64,000 bases of DNA from Sycobia sp. Sy_11. Lineage: Eukaryota > Arthropoda > Insecta > Hymenoptera > Epichrysomallidae. The translations under genes were made by a program, and so were the position numbers. The notes below the pieces were generated by a model, which was not told the origin of the DNA, searched no databases, and saw nothing but the letters and a program-made list of their open reading frames with translations. The DNA lies in contig JACCIC010000219.1 of assembly GCA_018907035.1 (NCBI GenBank), positions 62,001-126,000 on the forward strand, in the 5' to 3' direction. Below, in pieces: positions 36,640 to 47,304 of the stretch. How positions within the stretch are numbered: the first letter of the stretch is position 1; each line of letters starts with the position of its first letter.

Positions 36640-37136
36640 TCCGTGAACAGGTTTTAGGGCTGGGCAGCTGGAGTTGAAATGAAGGCTGCTGGTCTTTAAC
36701 AAAGCTTCATCGATCCAGGTTCGTAACTTCGTTTTATTTTGAGAAAGAAACCGGCGAATTTTACCAAATCGCCGTGCAAACGGAATCATAGTTCTACTGT
36801 CTAGGATACATATGAAAGAGATAGGCAATTACAGCCTGGGAGTCAGAATATCTCTAAGGAAGAGATTTTCAGTCTATTTTGAGAATTTTGTTCAATGTTT
36901 TCGGGAATTATAACATGAGCGGGGCGTCCTGAAGAAGATTCATCAGCAGTGCTCATGCGATCTTTCTTAAATTCAGAAATTCATTTTTGAGCCTTTGAAT
37001 ATGATGGAGCGGCGTCTTTGCATGTAGAATCTAGGTCTTCTTTAATTTGAAGTGGTGTTAGTCCATTTAAATAGATGTATATGATGCTTATTCACGTTTC
37101 TACTGTTTCCATTTTTATTTAAGCAATAGAGTCGTA
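36640..37136 (-). pseudogene. Half of an older mariner, split by the Polinton
   Basis: Minus-strand frames: start region near 37110, then LTPLQIKEDLDSTCKDAAPS, QKWISEFKKDRMST and ESSSGRPAHVI, the DNA-binding half of an irritans/SETMAR-like mariner transposase. The catalytic half is missing; the copy stops near the right border of the 35359-36623 element. Its 5' UTR continues into the Polinton target site and resumes at 54286. Confidence 0.65.
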
Positions 37137-37142
37137 TATTAA

Positions 37143-37278
37143 AGTAGATAGGCTATAGGCATTCTAGCACATAGGCATTCTGGCACACCTCCCCCCCTTA
37201 AAAAGTGTGCTATGCCCCCAACTAGGTCACGGGGGACATAGCACACTTTACACGCGAGTATACTTTGGGTTCTCTACT
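37143..37278. repeat. Polinton left TIR
   Basis: Pairs with 54145-54279. It contains its own inverted repeat, AAGTGTGCTATG ... CATAGCACACTT (37203-37249), around a C5/G5 pair, so each end can fold into a cruciform. Confidence 0.95.
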
Positions 37279-37310
37279 CGAGGCGAGGGATGGGTCATTT
37301 TTCATTGTCA

Positions 37311-38050
37311 GTCCCACGCTTTGTATCTTCACTATTTTGACAGAGTATAATATCGATGGGAATGGAAAAGGGAGTGACTATGTAAAACCAACATAAAGGT
37401 ATTCTTATTTTAAAAAATTTCCACTTCTTGGAAGGAGCATGAGAGAGGGTCGGAGTAGAGGCCAAACACGTGCGCCTCTTATCATTTAGTATACCGATTG
37501 AGGTTGACCCAATCAATCTGTGTAATCCTCTTACCGTTGAGGATTAAGAATGACTCTTGTATAGCGAACACGTGGTTCAATACAATATACTGAAAACGAG
37601 AAATTTTCCTTTACACTCTCACGATCTGTATCTGCTCAATCCTGTTTTTTTCAGCTGAGTAAAATATAGATGGGAATGGAAACGAGAGTGACTGTAAAAA
37701 CTCAGTATGTAACCATTATATTTTAGAAAAGGTTGTGCCTTCTCGGAACGAGCATGAGAGAGGGTCGGAGTAGAGTCCAAACACGTGCGCCTCTTTTCAT
37801 TTAGTATACCGATTGAGGTTGACCCAATCAATCAGTGTAATCCTCTTACCGTTGAGTATTAAGAATGACTCTTGTATAGCGAACACCTGGTGAACATCAG
37901 GCCTCTAGCTCATGTTATACGGATCGAGGTTGCCTCATTAATTAGTATAATCCGCTGACCGTCTATGGCTATGGGATGTGAAAGACCATTGCTGTAGCAA
38001 CCACTATATACTGAAAGCGAGATATTTTTCTTCTCGAATTTCACGATTTC
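37311..38050. repeat. Subterminal tandem repeats, about 315-bp period
   Basis: Two similar units (landmarks TGGGAATGGAAA at 37357 and 37671; CATGAGAGAGGGTCGGAGTA at about 37439 and 37752; TTAAGAATGACTCTTGTATA at about 37544 and 37859) are followed by a more diverged third, partial unit to about 38050. They lie between the TIR and the first gene, where Polinton and adenoviral promoters or packaging signals could be. The function is unknown. Confidence 0.8.
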
Positions 38051-38125
38051 GGTAGAGAGTAAAATCAACGCGTTATTTCCCATTCATAGAAAGTTGTAAA
38101 CGAGAAAGAAGAGACTGAATATGAA

Positions 38126-38372
38126 CTTTCCGCCAATGAGGAATATTATACGCCTCAGGGAGGCTGAGAGGGAGGAGTTAACTAATTTTTTTGATCTTTC
38201 TGTAAGCTGTGATGGTATAAGGAAAGGAGAAAAATTTTTTTTCCTCCACCAATAAGGAAAATTTTGTGTCATCAATATGGAATTTTTTTGACCAATAGAA
38301 AAGATTCTTCCTAAAGGCTAGCACTAGAAAACTGCATAAAAGCGGAACACGGATAGACTTTTCATCTCAGTC
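38126..38372 (+). promoter_or_regulatory. Probable promoter of the Ser-rich gene
   Basis: Three CCAAT-type motifs (CGCCAATGAGG, CACCAATAAGG, GACCAATAG) precede a CATAAAAG TATA-like box near 38334-38341. An initiator-like TCAGT follows about 30 bp later, with the first ATG at 38413. Inferred from spacing only. Confidence 0.4.
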
Positions 38373-38412
38373 TGCTTTCATTTTTCGAAGAGTTTTTTCA
38401 AGAAGCTTTAAA

Positions 38413-39130
38413 ATGAGAGTGGCTGTGAATTCGAACGCCAACACCAACGCCAGCACCAACGCCAGCACCAACGCCAGCACCAGCACCAGCAGTCGGAACG
38501 GTAGCGGCAACGGCAACAGCAACAGCAACAGCAGCGGCAGCGTGAAGAGGCTAGTGGAGAAGGCTCCACGCAACCGTCACACCACCGAAGGACGGTACAA
38601 TAAGTCAATGGACTTGTTCGGGGAAGAGGTGCCGAGAAGGTCGACAACGACATCGAGGCCAGTTACGCCGTGCCCCGATCGCCGGAGGTCAATCGGCGTC
38701 AAACTTCCGCTGATTCGAGGCGGATGCATAAGAAACTGCTGCAGATGGCAGATACCATGCTGCAGGCTTCAAAAATCGCAGAAATAATTGAAGCAATGGA
38801 AAGAAACGAAGAAAGAAAAGGTAAAAATATTTAAAAATAATATTTAAAAATAAAAATTGTTATGCTTTGAAATCATCTAATGTATTTAATCTCTTTATTT
38901 TTATAGACAAGAGCAGCAGCAGTCGAAAACGGTCAAACCGACCGGAAAGCAGCAACGAATACTGGCCGCGAAAAAGGATCGCAACGAGCAATACTCGTCC
39001 ACGGAGCCCCTCCGTGGAAAGAATTTGCAGTAACAGCAGCAACAGCAGCAGTAGCAGTAGCAGCAGTATTGAGGAAATAGAGCCTCCGGCAGGTCCGAGA
39101 ATCATCTCGGACATAATTTTAAAAAAATAA
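38413..39130 (+). pseudogene. Ser/Asn/Arg-rich Polinton protein, two exons, one frameshift
   Basis: An N-terminal Asn/Ala/Ser/Thr repeat region (NANTNASTNAST-type) leads to a basic segment. Near 38620-38650 coding quality moves to another frame, which reads YAVPRSPEVNRRQ, KKLLQMADTMLQASKIAEII and AMERNEERK. A donor (AG|GTAAAAAT, about 38820) and an acceptor (TTATAG, about 38906) define a short intron. Exon 2 encodes KSSSSRKRSNRPE, poly-Ser and an acidic PPAGPRIISDII end. I do not recognise the protein. A low-complexity phosphoprotein-like accessory factor is one guess. Confidence 0.5.
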
Positions 39131-39202
39131 ATAAAAAATTTTATATAAATATAATAAAATATAATAAAATATAATATAATATAATATAATATAAATATAA
39201 TA

Positions 39203-40492
39203 TCAGGTATGTGAATAAGTCTTTCCCGTTTTTTTTTTTTCAAATTTTGAGCCTTTATTGTGAAAAAATGGTTACAAATGAATTATTGAAAATATTGGCC
39301 ATCGCTAGCTACAACTTTTTCCCATCTTTCTGGCAACATACGAATCCCGTTGCGAAAAAATTCGACCGGTTTGGCCTCTATCCAGTCATCCACCCATTTT
39401 TTGGCTTCCTCGTAGGAATGGAAGTGCTGGTCAGCCAGGCCATGCGTCATCGATCTGAAGAGATGGTAATCAGACGGAGCAACGTCTGGACTATACGGCG
39501 GGTGGGGTAGGACTTCCCATTTGAGCGTTTCTAAGTATGTTTTCACCGGCGGTGCTACATGTGGGCGAGCATTGTCATGTTGCAAAATAACTTTGTCGTG
39601 CCTGTCGGAGTATTGTGGCCGTTTTTCTCGCAGTGCGCGGCTCAAACGCATCAATTGTCGTCGACAGACCTCGCCTGTGATCCTTTCATTCGGTTTCAGA
39701 AGCTCATAGTAAACCACACCTAGCTGGTCCCACCATATACAGAGCATGAGCTTGGCGCCATGAATATTTGGCTTGGCCGTCGATGATGATGCATGGCCGG
39801 GTAGTCCCCATGATTTTCTTCGCTTCGGATTATCGTAACGTATCCACTTTTCATCGCCAGTCACGATACGATGCAGAAAACCCTTTCTTTTATGTCGCTG
39901 AAGCAGCTGTTCGTAAGTGAAAAAACGCCGTTCGACGTCTCTCAGCTTCAGTTCGTACGGCATCCAATTTCCTTGCTTTTGGATCATTCCCATGGCTTCC
40001 AAACGCTTGGAAATGGTTGTTCGGTCAACTCCCAATGCTTCAGCAAGTTCTTCTTGCGTCTGACAAGAATCTTCATCAAGCAAAGTCGCCAATTCTCGAT
40101 CTTCAAAGATTTGCGGCCGCCCGGAACGCTCCTTGTCTTCCACGTCGAAATCACCGCTTTTGAAGCGTCGAAACCATCCGCGAACACTTGAATCATCGAC
40201 ACAACCTTCTCCATAAGCCTCCTGAAGCAATCGATGCGTCTCGGCAGCAGATTTCTTCAAATTGAACCAATAAAGTGAAACTTCCCGCAAATGACGTCGA
40301 CTCGGCTCAAATTTCGACATTTTCACGATATCAAAAATTTATGATGCGAAAAAATTTTAACTAATGTGTTAGTATGGAATTGTTGACATATGAATAAGCT
40401 TTGATTATGACATATGTAACCATTGAATACTCGCACAGTATTGGTGGCGCCATCTCTTACAAAAAACGGGAAAGACTTATTCACACTCCTAA
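39203..40492 (-). mobile_element. mariner element, copy 2, intact, nested in the Polinton
   Basis: A 1,290-bp element with TA duplications at 39201-39202 and 40493-40494 and the same TIRs as copy 1 (6620-7908). Few differences separate the two, mostly single substitutions, so it postdates the Polinton insertion. Confidence 0.96.
39283..40326 (-). CDS. mariner transposase, intact 347 aa
   Basis: The full-length D,D34D transposase acts by cut-and-paste at TA sites. Residues 1-110 hold the paired helix-turn-helix DNA-binding region (FNLKKSAAETHRLLQEAYGE, LAEALGVDRTTISKRL). WMPYEL is at about 122-127. The catalytic Asp residues are about D158 (TGDEKW), D251 (HDNARPH) and D286 (APSDYH), with exactly 34 residues between the last two. 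The ending ASDGQYFQ is normal. Length is typical of the family (about 345-350). No stop or frameshift is present, so it may be functional. Confidence 0.95.
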   Translation of the reverse strand: MKMSKFEPSRRHLREVSLYWFNLKKSAAETHRLLQEAYGEGCVDDSSVRGWFRRFKSGDFDVEDKERSGRPQIFEDRELATLLDEDSCQTQEELAEALGVDRTTISKRLEAMGMIQKQGNWMPYELKLRDVERRFFTYEQLLQRHKRKGFLHRIVTGDEKWIRYDNPKRRKSWGLPGHASSSTAKPNIHGAKLMLCIWWDQLGVVYYELLKPNERITGEVCRRQLMRLSRALREKRPQYSDRHDKVILQHDNARPHVAPPVKTYLETLKWEVLPHPPYSPDVAPSDYHLFRSMTHGLADQHFHSYEEAKKWVDDWIEAKPVEFFRNGIRMLPERWEKVVASDGQYFQ

Positions 40493-40499
40493 TAATATT

Positions 40500-41180
40500 A
40501 TATAAATATAAGTATTGTAATATTAGTAGTAAAATTAGTAATGTAGTAATATTATTTAATTTAAAATAAATAAATTATTTAATTTTTAATTTTAAATTTT
40601 AAATCTTTTTATTTCCTTTTTTCCACTTCCTATCCTGTCCCAAAAAAATATTTTATTTAATTATTTATTAAATTATATTTATTTATTTAACTAAATAATT
40701 TTTTATTTTTAATTATTTTTATTTTAATTTTTAATTTTTAATTTTTAATTTTTTGAAAAATTTCCGTACAATATATAAATCTAAACTTACTATTAAATTT
40801 AAAGGCAAACGCTAACATGTTCAAAGTCAAACTGATGAAAATTTTAATATTGACAACTGAAGTAATATTGACAAATCAAGTATTTAGTATGAAACTTTAA
40901 GTCAAAATTATATTCTAAAATTATAAAAATGAAATTATGTCTGAAAATATTTTGATAAGAAATCGCGTGTGTTCTTTTTCTTAACAGTGTGCTTGATATT
41001 ATAATGTATAAGAAGTATGTCAAAGAAAGTGCGTGTTTTACAATTTATTCTCAATGTCTAATATATTAACATTATCTCAATTAATTTTATTTGTTGCACT
41101 TTATGAGAATGACATGAAAATTTATGCAGAAAGGATTCGTCTCTTACTTAACACACCAAAACCAGCTTAGCGGAAACAAC
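40500..41180. other. Polinton AT-rich spacer, no gene
   Basis: Between the nested mariner and the STAT-like repeats there are only A/T-rich tracts; no frame is supported. Confidence 0.55.
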
Positions 41181-41238
41181 CACGCGGAGGGGGGGGTTCG
41201 GCTTCGCCCCCCCCCCATAAGGGACCCAACGCCAAAAA

Positions 41239-41322
41239 TTCCTGGAATTTCACGTAATTCCAGGAATTGACCAAAATTCTATGAATTTCCAGAAAATTCT
41301 CGGAATTTCATATTTCCTAGAA
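41239..41322. promoter_or_regulatory. Five TTCN3GAA (STAT-type) motifs, about 19-bp spacing
   Basis: TTCCTGGAA (41239), TTCCAGGAA (41258), TTCTATGAA (41277), TTCTCGGAA (41297) and TTCCTAGAA (41314). Each fits the STAT consensus TTCNNNGAA while the middle bases vary. The array lies downstream of the minus-strand nuclease gene. It may be an enhancer or simply a decayed 19-bp tandem repeat; function is inferred. Confidence 0.5.
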
Positions 41323-41483
41323 TTTTTTTTTTTAATTGAAAATTTATAAAATTTCTTTTAATTTAAAATTTCTTTTTAATTGTAATTTTTTTTTTTGTTA
41401 AAGTAGAAATAAAAAATACTGTTTTAAGATTAAATTTTTTTTATTAATATAATTTTTTAAAATTACATTTATATTCATTTTTT

Positions 41484-42200
41484 TTAACCAGTTTCATCTT
41501 GTCCATATTTCCCACTGAAATAATCTTCTATCCATGTACGCATAATTAACGCGTTACGAATCGCACACATTGGTAATCGCCTTGTGCTTAATGTGTGATT
41601 ATCACAGAGTACGTGTTCACCTTTATTTTGTAGTGAATGCAGTGATGGACAATCGAGCTGCTCCATATCGACAATATTTCTGAAATAGAGAAAAAAAGTA
41701 TGAAAAAGTATGAAAAAGTATGGAAATACTATGGAAAAGTATACTTTTGAATATATGTATATGAAAAGAAAAAAGATGATTAAAGTATGAAACTTTCATC
41801 ATTCTTACATATTTGGCAGAATGTTTGTCAACCATTCCTTCTTCTCTCGCCCCTTCAGATATAATTTTTTTACTCCTGCACAGCATATCTCCAAGGTTTT
41901 TTTGACTCTATGGTAAGGAATGTCACCAGATTCCCATTCAATTCCATGGTAATCACGCTGCAGCCAGTGAACCGTTTTTTTTTCGTTCCATGTCAAGTCA
42001 CTCCATGGAAATGGTGGCTTAAACAGATACACTGTAGGTAGTGCACCTCTTTCCATGCCTAACAAACTAAATTCTTTCAAAATGAAAGTTTGCGGGCCAC
42101 TTGTCTGGAAACCCTATATGTCGCAGAAGAACACTTTATCTTCTGGACACTGAAGAATATTTTTTCTAAACATTTCTTCATACTCATGCACTCTAGCCAT
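41484..42200 (-). pseudogene. Polinton DEDD-like nuclease gene, two exons, one nonsense
   Basis: Start ATG at 42200 (MARVHEYEEMF). The segment FFCDI-stop-GFQ sits where family members have a D-x-E dyad; the in-frame TAG replaces the Glu codon. Then come TFILKEFSLLG, YLFKPPFPW, WLQRDYHGIEW, GDIPYHRV and LYLKGREKKEWL. Intron 41680-41808 (donor GTAAGA, acceptor TTTCAG on the minus strand) restores the frame into QLDCPSLHSL, CDNH and CAIRNALIMRTW. Total 196 codons including the stop. This uncharacterised family travels with arthropod Polintons; the DEDD-exonuclease reading is my inference from the D-I-(E) and spaced conserved residues. A TATAAAA box lies at about 42223-42229. Confidence 0.65.
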
Positions 42201-42323
42201 TTTTTAGATTAGTATATGCTGATTTTATAAGCTGAAGTGATGATTACGAATGTAAGTTCTGTGCCTATGCATTCATTTTTATAAGAGTTCTCCCCTCCTC
42301 TTGAAAATGACGACTCTCCTACA

Positions 42324-42605
42324 ATTGGCTGATTCAAGAAAAGTAAATAAAGATTTGATTGGACAACGATTAAATTTGTTTGGTTGGCTACGAGTCTATT
42401 CATCCCCTCCATTTTTAGAGAAAGTCACTTTACGATTGGGTGTGGGAGAAGAAAAGCATTGGTATGATTGAAAAGGGCGTAACCGTAGATATTCAGGTGA
42501 TCCTAAGACGATGCTCGTCTCCTCCCTCCTATAGGAAATTACGTTTATGATTGGTCGTTCAAGGAGAAAGGAGATGAAATAGTAAAAGCATGATATTTTG
42601 ATTGG
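42324..42605. promoter_or_regulatory. Divergent promoter region with five ATTGG (CCAAT) boxes
   Basis: ATTGG occurs at about 42324, 42358, 42435, 42550 and 42601, all on the same strand. They lie between the minus-strand nuclease gene (start 42200) and the + strand PolB (start 42943). Inverted CCAAT clusters of this spacing suggest a shared bidirectional promoter. Inference only. Confidence 0.4.
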
Positions 42606-42942
42606 TTCTACTCAGACAATAGATACTTTCTTCTCTTTCTAACACACTATTGAATGGTTTCTATTGCAGGCTTGATATTCTCCTTCCACTTCTGTTTCCC
42701 CTTCTCCTTATTTTTCATTTTCCTTTAAAAGCGAGACAATTTCTGGGAGGAACACAGTTTCTTCACCACAGTCAAATAAGTTCAGTTTTTTGTATTTCTT
42801 ATTTTTCCATTATCAACTATACATGTGTTTTGTATTCAAAACAGTGTTTTTGTGTAATACTTTTATGAGACATTAAAGAAGTAATATTAATCATTTACCT
42901 CAATATATTTTATTGGTTAAAGTAAAAAAAATATAAAGTAAG

Positions 42943-45900
42943 ATGGCTTTTCTTTCGTCTGTTGAGTTTAAAGTGAAACAACTTCGTGATATTTACGAAC
43001 GTGTCAGTGAATTAAACATAATCGAACTCGAGAATTACCTATCAATAACTGAACAGGATATAATAAAGCTGAGGGAATTTGGCAAAAAACAAGGCCTCTC
43101 TCGAGCAGAAAATCAAAAATGTTTAAAATGTCTGACTCATCTTTCATGTTTACAAGCAAGATTTCGTTATCATCTTGATAGTGAAGAGTCAGTGGGAGGT
43201 AGTCTAATCTCTAACGTATCAGCTAAAGTAGAGTGGCGAGATATACAATCTGCTTTTAAAAATCGAATAAGAACAGGTGTTGTTGTTAATTTAGAACATG
43301 TGGACATTCTAAGTTTCTTGGTTGACGCACAGAAGCTCTTTGAAGATAAAGTTAGAGCTTGCTTACAAGAATATACAGCTATAAAAGTAAATTCTGATTT
43401 TATATCAGAGTTTTCCATGCAGAAAAATGGAGAGGAAACAACAGACATTAAATATTTCACAACTGTGAGTGCTACAATATACATGTCTACTGATTTAGAA
43501 AAATGGTATGTGGAGCATATTAAGGAACTACTTCTTAGACATCTTGAAGAATTTCAAGATAAAGATTCTGGATGGACATTAAATTTATTATTAGTTTGTC
43601 CATAAATATGAAAAAAATTTCACCTCACAAGGGAAGATCATGCATTCCTCTTCCTAAGTTCATAGCATCAAAAAGAGCATGTATCAACGTTCATAACATT
43701 GATAATCAATGCTTCAAATATGCTATTCTTTCAGCATTACATCCAAATGAAAAAAATCCTCAAAGAGTTCATAATTATAGTTAATTTTTATAGTGAGGAA
43801 GGGCTACAAAATCATGAAAATCTTTGTAAAAACATTAACGATTGTAGAATCAATTTACCAAACGCATCGAATAACATTTTGAAATTTGAAGATTATAGTA
43901 AAAGTGAAAAAGTACCTTTTGTAATTTATGCAGATCTTGAATGTTTATTAAAACCGACAGAAAACGAGATTGCTTTTCAATTACATGAAGCGTACAGTAT
44001 ACGTTTCTATTTAAAATGTAGCTTTGACGACAAATTATCCGCTTATAAAGCATATAGACAGAAAAGTCCAGATGACGAGACACCTGCACAATGGTTTGTT
44101 CGTGAACTGAAATCAATTGGTGAGCAGATTGATTATCTCCATAAAAATCCAAAACCAATGAAACTCAAAGACCTTGAAGAATTATCTTTTCAACGGTCGA
44201 CCGATTGCCATATATGTCGCAAACCATTTCTAGATGGGCAACTGGCAGTACGAGATCATTGTCATCTTACAGGAAGGTAAGTTTTTTTTAGATAAACAAA
44301 ATCAATAATTTAATTTGATAATTAATTTGAATAATTTGTTTTTTCTCTTTAGGTTCAGAGGTGCTGCTCATAATTCATGTAATTTGAACTATAAAGACTC
44401 AAAATTTATTCCCGTAATTTTTCAGAACCTCAATTATGACACACATTTTATTTTAAAAGAACTTGGAACTTCTATACTGAAGAATGGACGAATTACTCTA
44501 ATACCTCATAATAAGGAAAAATATATTTCATTTACAAAGTATATGGATGACTGTGATGTAAATTTTAGATTTATAGATTCTTGGCGATTTTTACCATCAT
44601 CCTTAGAGAAACTTGCGTCGTATCTAGATAATGTACCAATAGCAATACAGGAATTTCAATTAGATGGATTCTCAAATGAAAATATTAATCTTAGATTAGA
44701 CGTAAAGGCATATTTCTCTACGATTTTGTAGATGGACTCGTTAAATTATTAACTACAAAACTGCCGTCGAAAAATGAATTTTATAATAAATTAACAGATT
44801 CAGATATTACTGAAGAAGATTATAAGCACGCTGTTCAACTATGGGAAAGTTTTAAAATAAAGACATTAGGAGAGTATTCAGACTTATACTTAAAAACGGA
44901 TGTTCTCCTCTTAGCAGATGTCTTCGAAAGTTTTCGAAATACATCTATTAAGGCCTACGGCTTATGTCTAGCACACTTTTACACTACTCCAGGATTAACA
45001 TTTTCAGCAGCTCTGAAAATGACAAAGGTAGAATTAGAGCTCCTGACTGATATTGACATGTTACTATTTATTGAATCAGGCATTCGGGGTGGAATAAGTC
45101 AATGCTGCAATCGATATTCAAAGGCAAATAATCCATATATGGCATCGGGATACGATGAAAAAAATAAAATAAAGACACTTTTATATTACGATATTAATAA
45201 TCTATATGGTTGGGCGATGGTACAGCATTTACCGATTGGAAAATTAAGTGGGTTGATTATGAATCAACTCGTAACTTTTTCAATACACCATCAGATTCTG
45301 ATATAGGCTATATTGCTGAAGTAGATTTGGAGTATCCTGAGGAAATACATGACCAACATCGTGATTTACCTTTCTGTGCTGAGCATCGTACACCACCTGG
45401 TTCAAAACAGAAGAAACTGCTAACTACATTGAACAATAAAAAAAGGTATATAATTCATTATCGTCCTCTTAAGCAAGCGCTTGACAATGGTCTTCGATTG
45501 AAAAAAGTACATAGAATTTTGAGTTTTAAACAGAAACCCTGGCTGAAACCATATGTCGAATTAAATACTGAAAAGCGAAAGCATGCTAAGAATGAGTTTG
45601 AAAAACTTTTTTATAAATTATTAATTAATGCTGTATATGGAAAATGCATTGAGCGAGAGCGATCTCGCGTTGTACGTTTAGTAAATAAATTCACTGGGCG
45701 ATATGGAGCAGAGGCACACATAGCCCTACCTAATTATCATAGCTGTGCAATTTTCGATGAAAATTTAGTTGCCATTCAGCTTAAGAAAACAAGTGTAACA
45801 ATCAAAAAGCCGATATACGTTGGGCTTTGTATCCTCGATCTATCAAAGACATTAGTTTATGATTTTCATTACTCTTACATGAAACATCGAGTGGGCGAAA

Positions 45901-46397
45901 AGTGTAAGCTTTTGTATACTGGTACTGATAGCTTAATATATGAAGTAGAGGATATTGATATGTATCCAGTAATGAAACAAGATATTCATAGATTTGATAC
46001 TTGTGATTATGACGAAAATAATCAGTATAACATTCCGCGTCAAAATAAAAAAGTTCGTGGGCTAATGAAAGATGAATGTAATGGAAAGATCGTGATGGAA
46101 TTATTGGTTTACGAAGTAATATGTACAGTATTTTAGTTGATGGAGGAGGAATAGTAAAAAAAAGGACAAAGGAATAAAATCGAGTGTTGTAAAATCATCA
46201 ATCACGTTTGAAGATTATCGAAGATGTTTGGAAGTCTCGTGATCATACAGTGAGAGCAGTGTAACATTCGCTCAAAATTACACATAGTGCATGCAGAAAA
46301 ACAGAAAAACATTGCCCTCAGTTCATTTGATGATAACAGATACTTATTGACCAATACTACAGAAACATTATCTTGGGGTCACTATAAAATCCTAGAA
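42943..46397 (+). pseudogene. polB: Polinton protein-primed family-B DNA polymerase, broken
   Basis: The N-terminal Polinton PolB region starts at ATG 42943, shifts frame near 43580, and has an internal deletion near 43770. It then has the exonuclease Exo I dyad FVIYADLECLL (about 43920), a Cys/His HNH-like block (CHICRKPF...RDHCHL, continuing [11 protein letters not shown]) split by a 76-bp intron (44277-44352), a frameshift near 44720, motif A YYDINNLYGWAM (Asp at 45190), a frameshift near 45230, motif B KLLINAVYGK (about 45612), and motif C YTGTDS (45915-45932). Motif C has lost its first catalytic Asp (GGT at 45921). The C-terminus shifts frame again near 46115 and ends near PWGHYK. It would replicate the element by protein priming; this copy cannot. 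Confidence 0.9.
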
Positions 46398-46426
46398 GAT
46401 CAAATTTTGAGGTTGAGAGGGAAATA

Positions 46427-47304
46427 ATGGAAAGTAAAAGTCATCAAATAGAGGAGGGGAATGGTAATGAGAGGGGATACGACGAGACTAATGGAAGAGT
46501 AGCTCAAGTACATGCAGCTACTAAGGAAGAAGAGAGGTTGAATAAAATCACCAATGAGATTCGAGTAACGGTAGATGTACACGCAGAACAAGAGAGGGGC
46601 GATAAAGCAACCAATGAATATCAAGCTGCACGAGAGAGGATGATGCTTTATAGCAGTGAAGGTGAACCAATAAACGTTGAGTATAATACATCGGATGAAC
46701 TATTACATGAATGGAATCCTAAAGAAATCTTGGAAATATTGGAAGGGGTAAGCTCAGTTGAAGTCGAGAGAAAGGATGTACTCCATAAGGCAATGGAAGG
46801 GCAGAAATTGTGGTGGGGAATCAGCTATATGAACAGACTGAGGATGATGAAGAACTCATTCGAGCAGTTGAACAGTTTGAGAATTGTCGTCCTTCTTCAA
46901 AGAAAAAAAAACTATTCTAGTAAGGTAAGATTCATAGTTAATTTTCTCTTAGAGTAAAAATATGATAGAATTTATAAAATATTTCTTTTTTTTTTAGAAT
47001 GAATATAGCCACTCTGAATAAAATTTCGGAAAGCGACTTCTTGCCGAGGAAGAAATGTACGGAATTGGAGAAAAATCATCAGTACATGGTGACTGCTCTA
47101 AAGCAAGTCTCCACAAAATATGGTACGAAAGTAGTTGCGGAGATAGATGAAAACTTTCAAATATTCTTACCGCAAAAGATATCGTCAGTCATATTAAAAG
47201 ATGAAGAATTTTTTATAAATATAGCTAATATAGCAAATAAGCTTTGTTTATTTATAGAGTATCGGGGTGGTAATTGTTTTAAGTTTAATACTTCTACTTC
47301 TTAA
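46427..47304 (+). pseudogene. Small acidic Polinton protein, two exons, frameshifted
   Basis: The N-terminal half is highly charged (MESKSHQIEEGNGNERG...). Near 46800 the coding signal moves to another frame (VGNQLYEQTEDDEELIRAVE). An intron (donor GTAAGA 46925, acceptor TTTTTTTAG 46997) leads into a conserved-looking C-terminal domain: KKCTELEKNHQYMVTALKQV, STKYGTKVVAEID and FQIFLPQKIS. Similar short domains accompany PolB in arthropod Polintons, and the beta-rich pattern suggests an OB-fold ssDNA-binding protein (inference). Confidence 0.55.

Noticed and set aside
9871..40191. Plus-strand frames of about 106 codons over both mariners (7287-7607 and 39871-40191)
   Set aside because: They are shadows of the minus-strand transposase, conserved only because the two copies are nearly identical.
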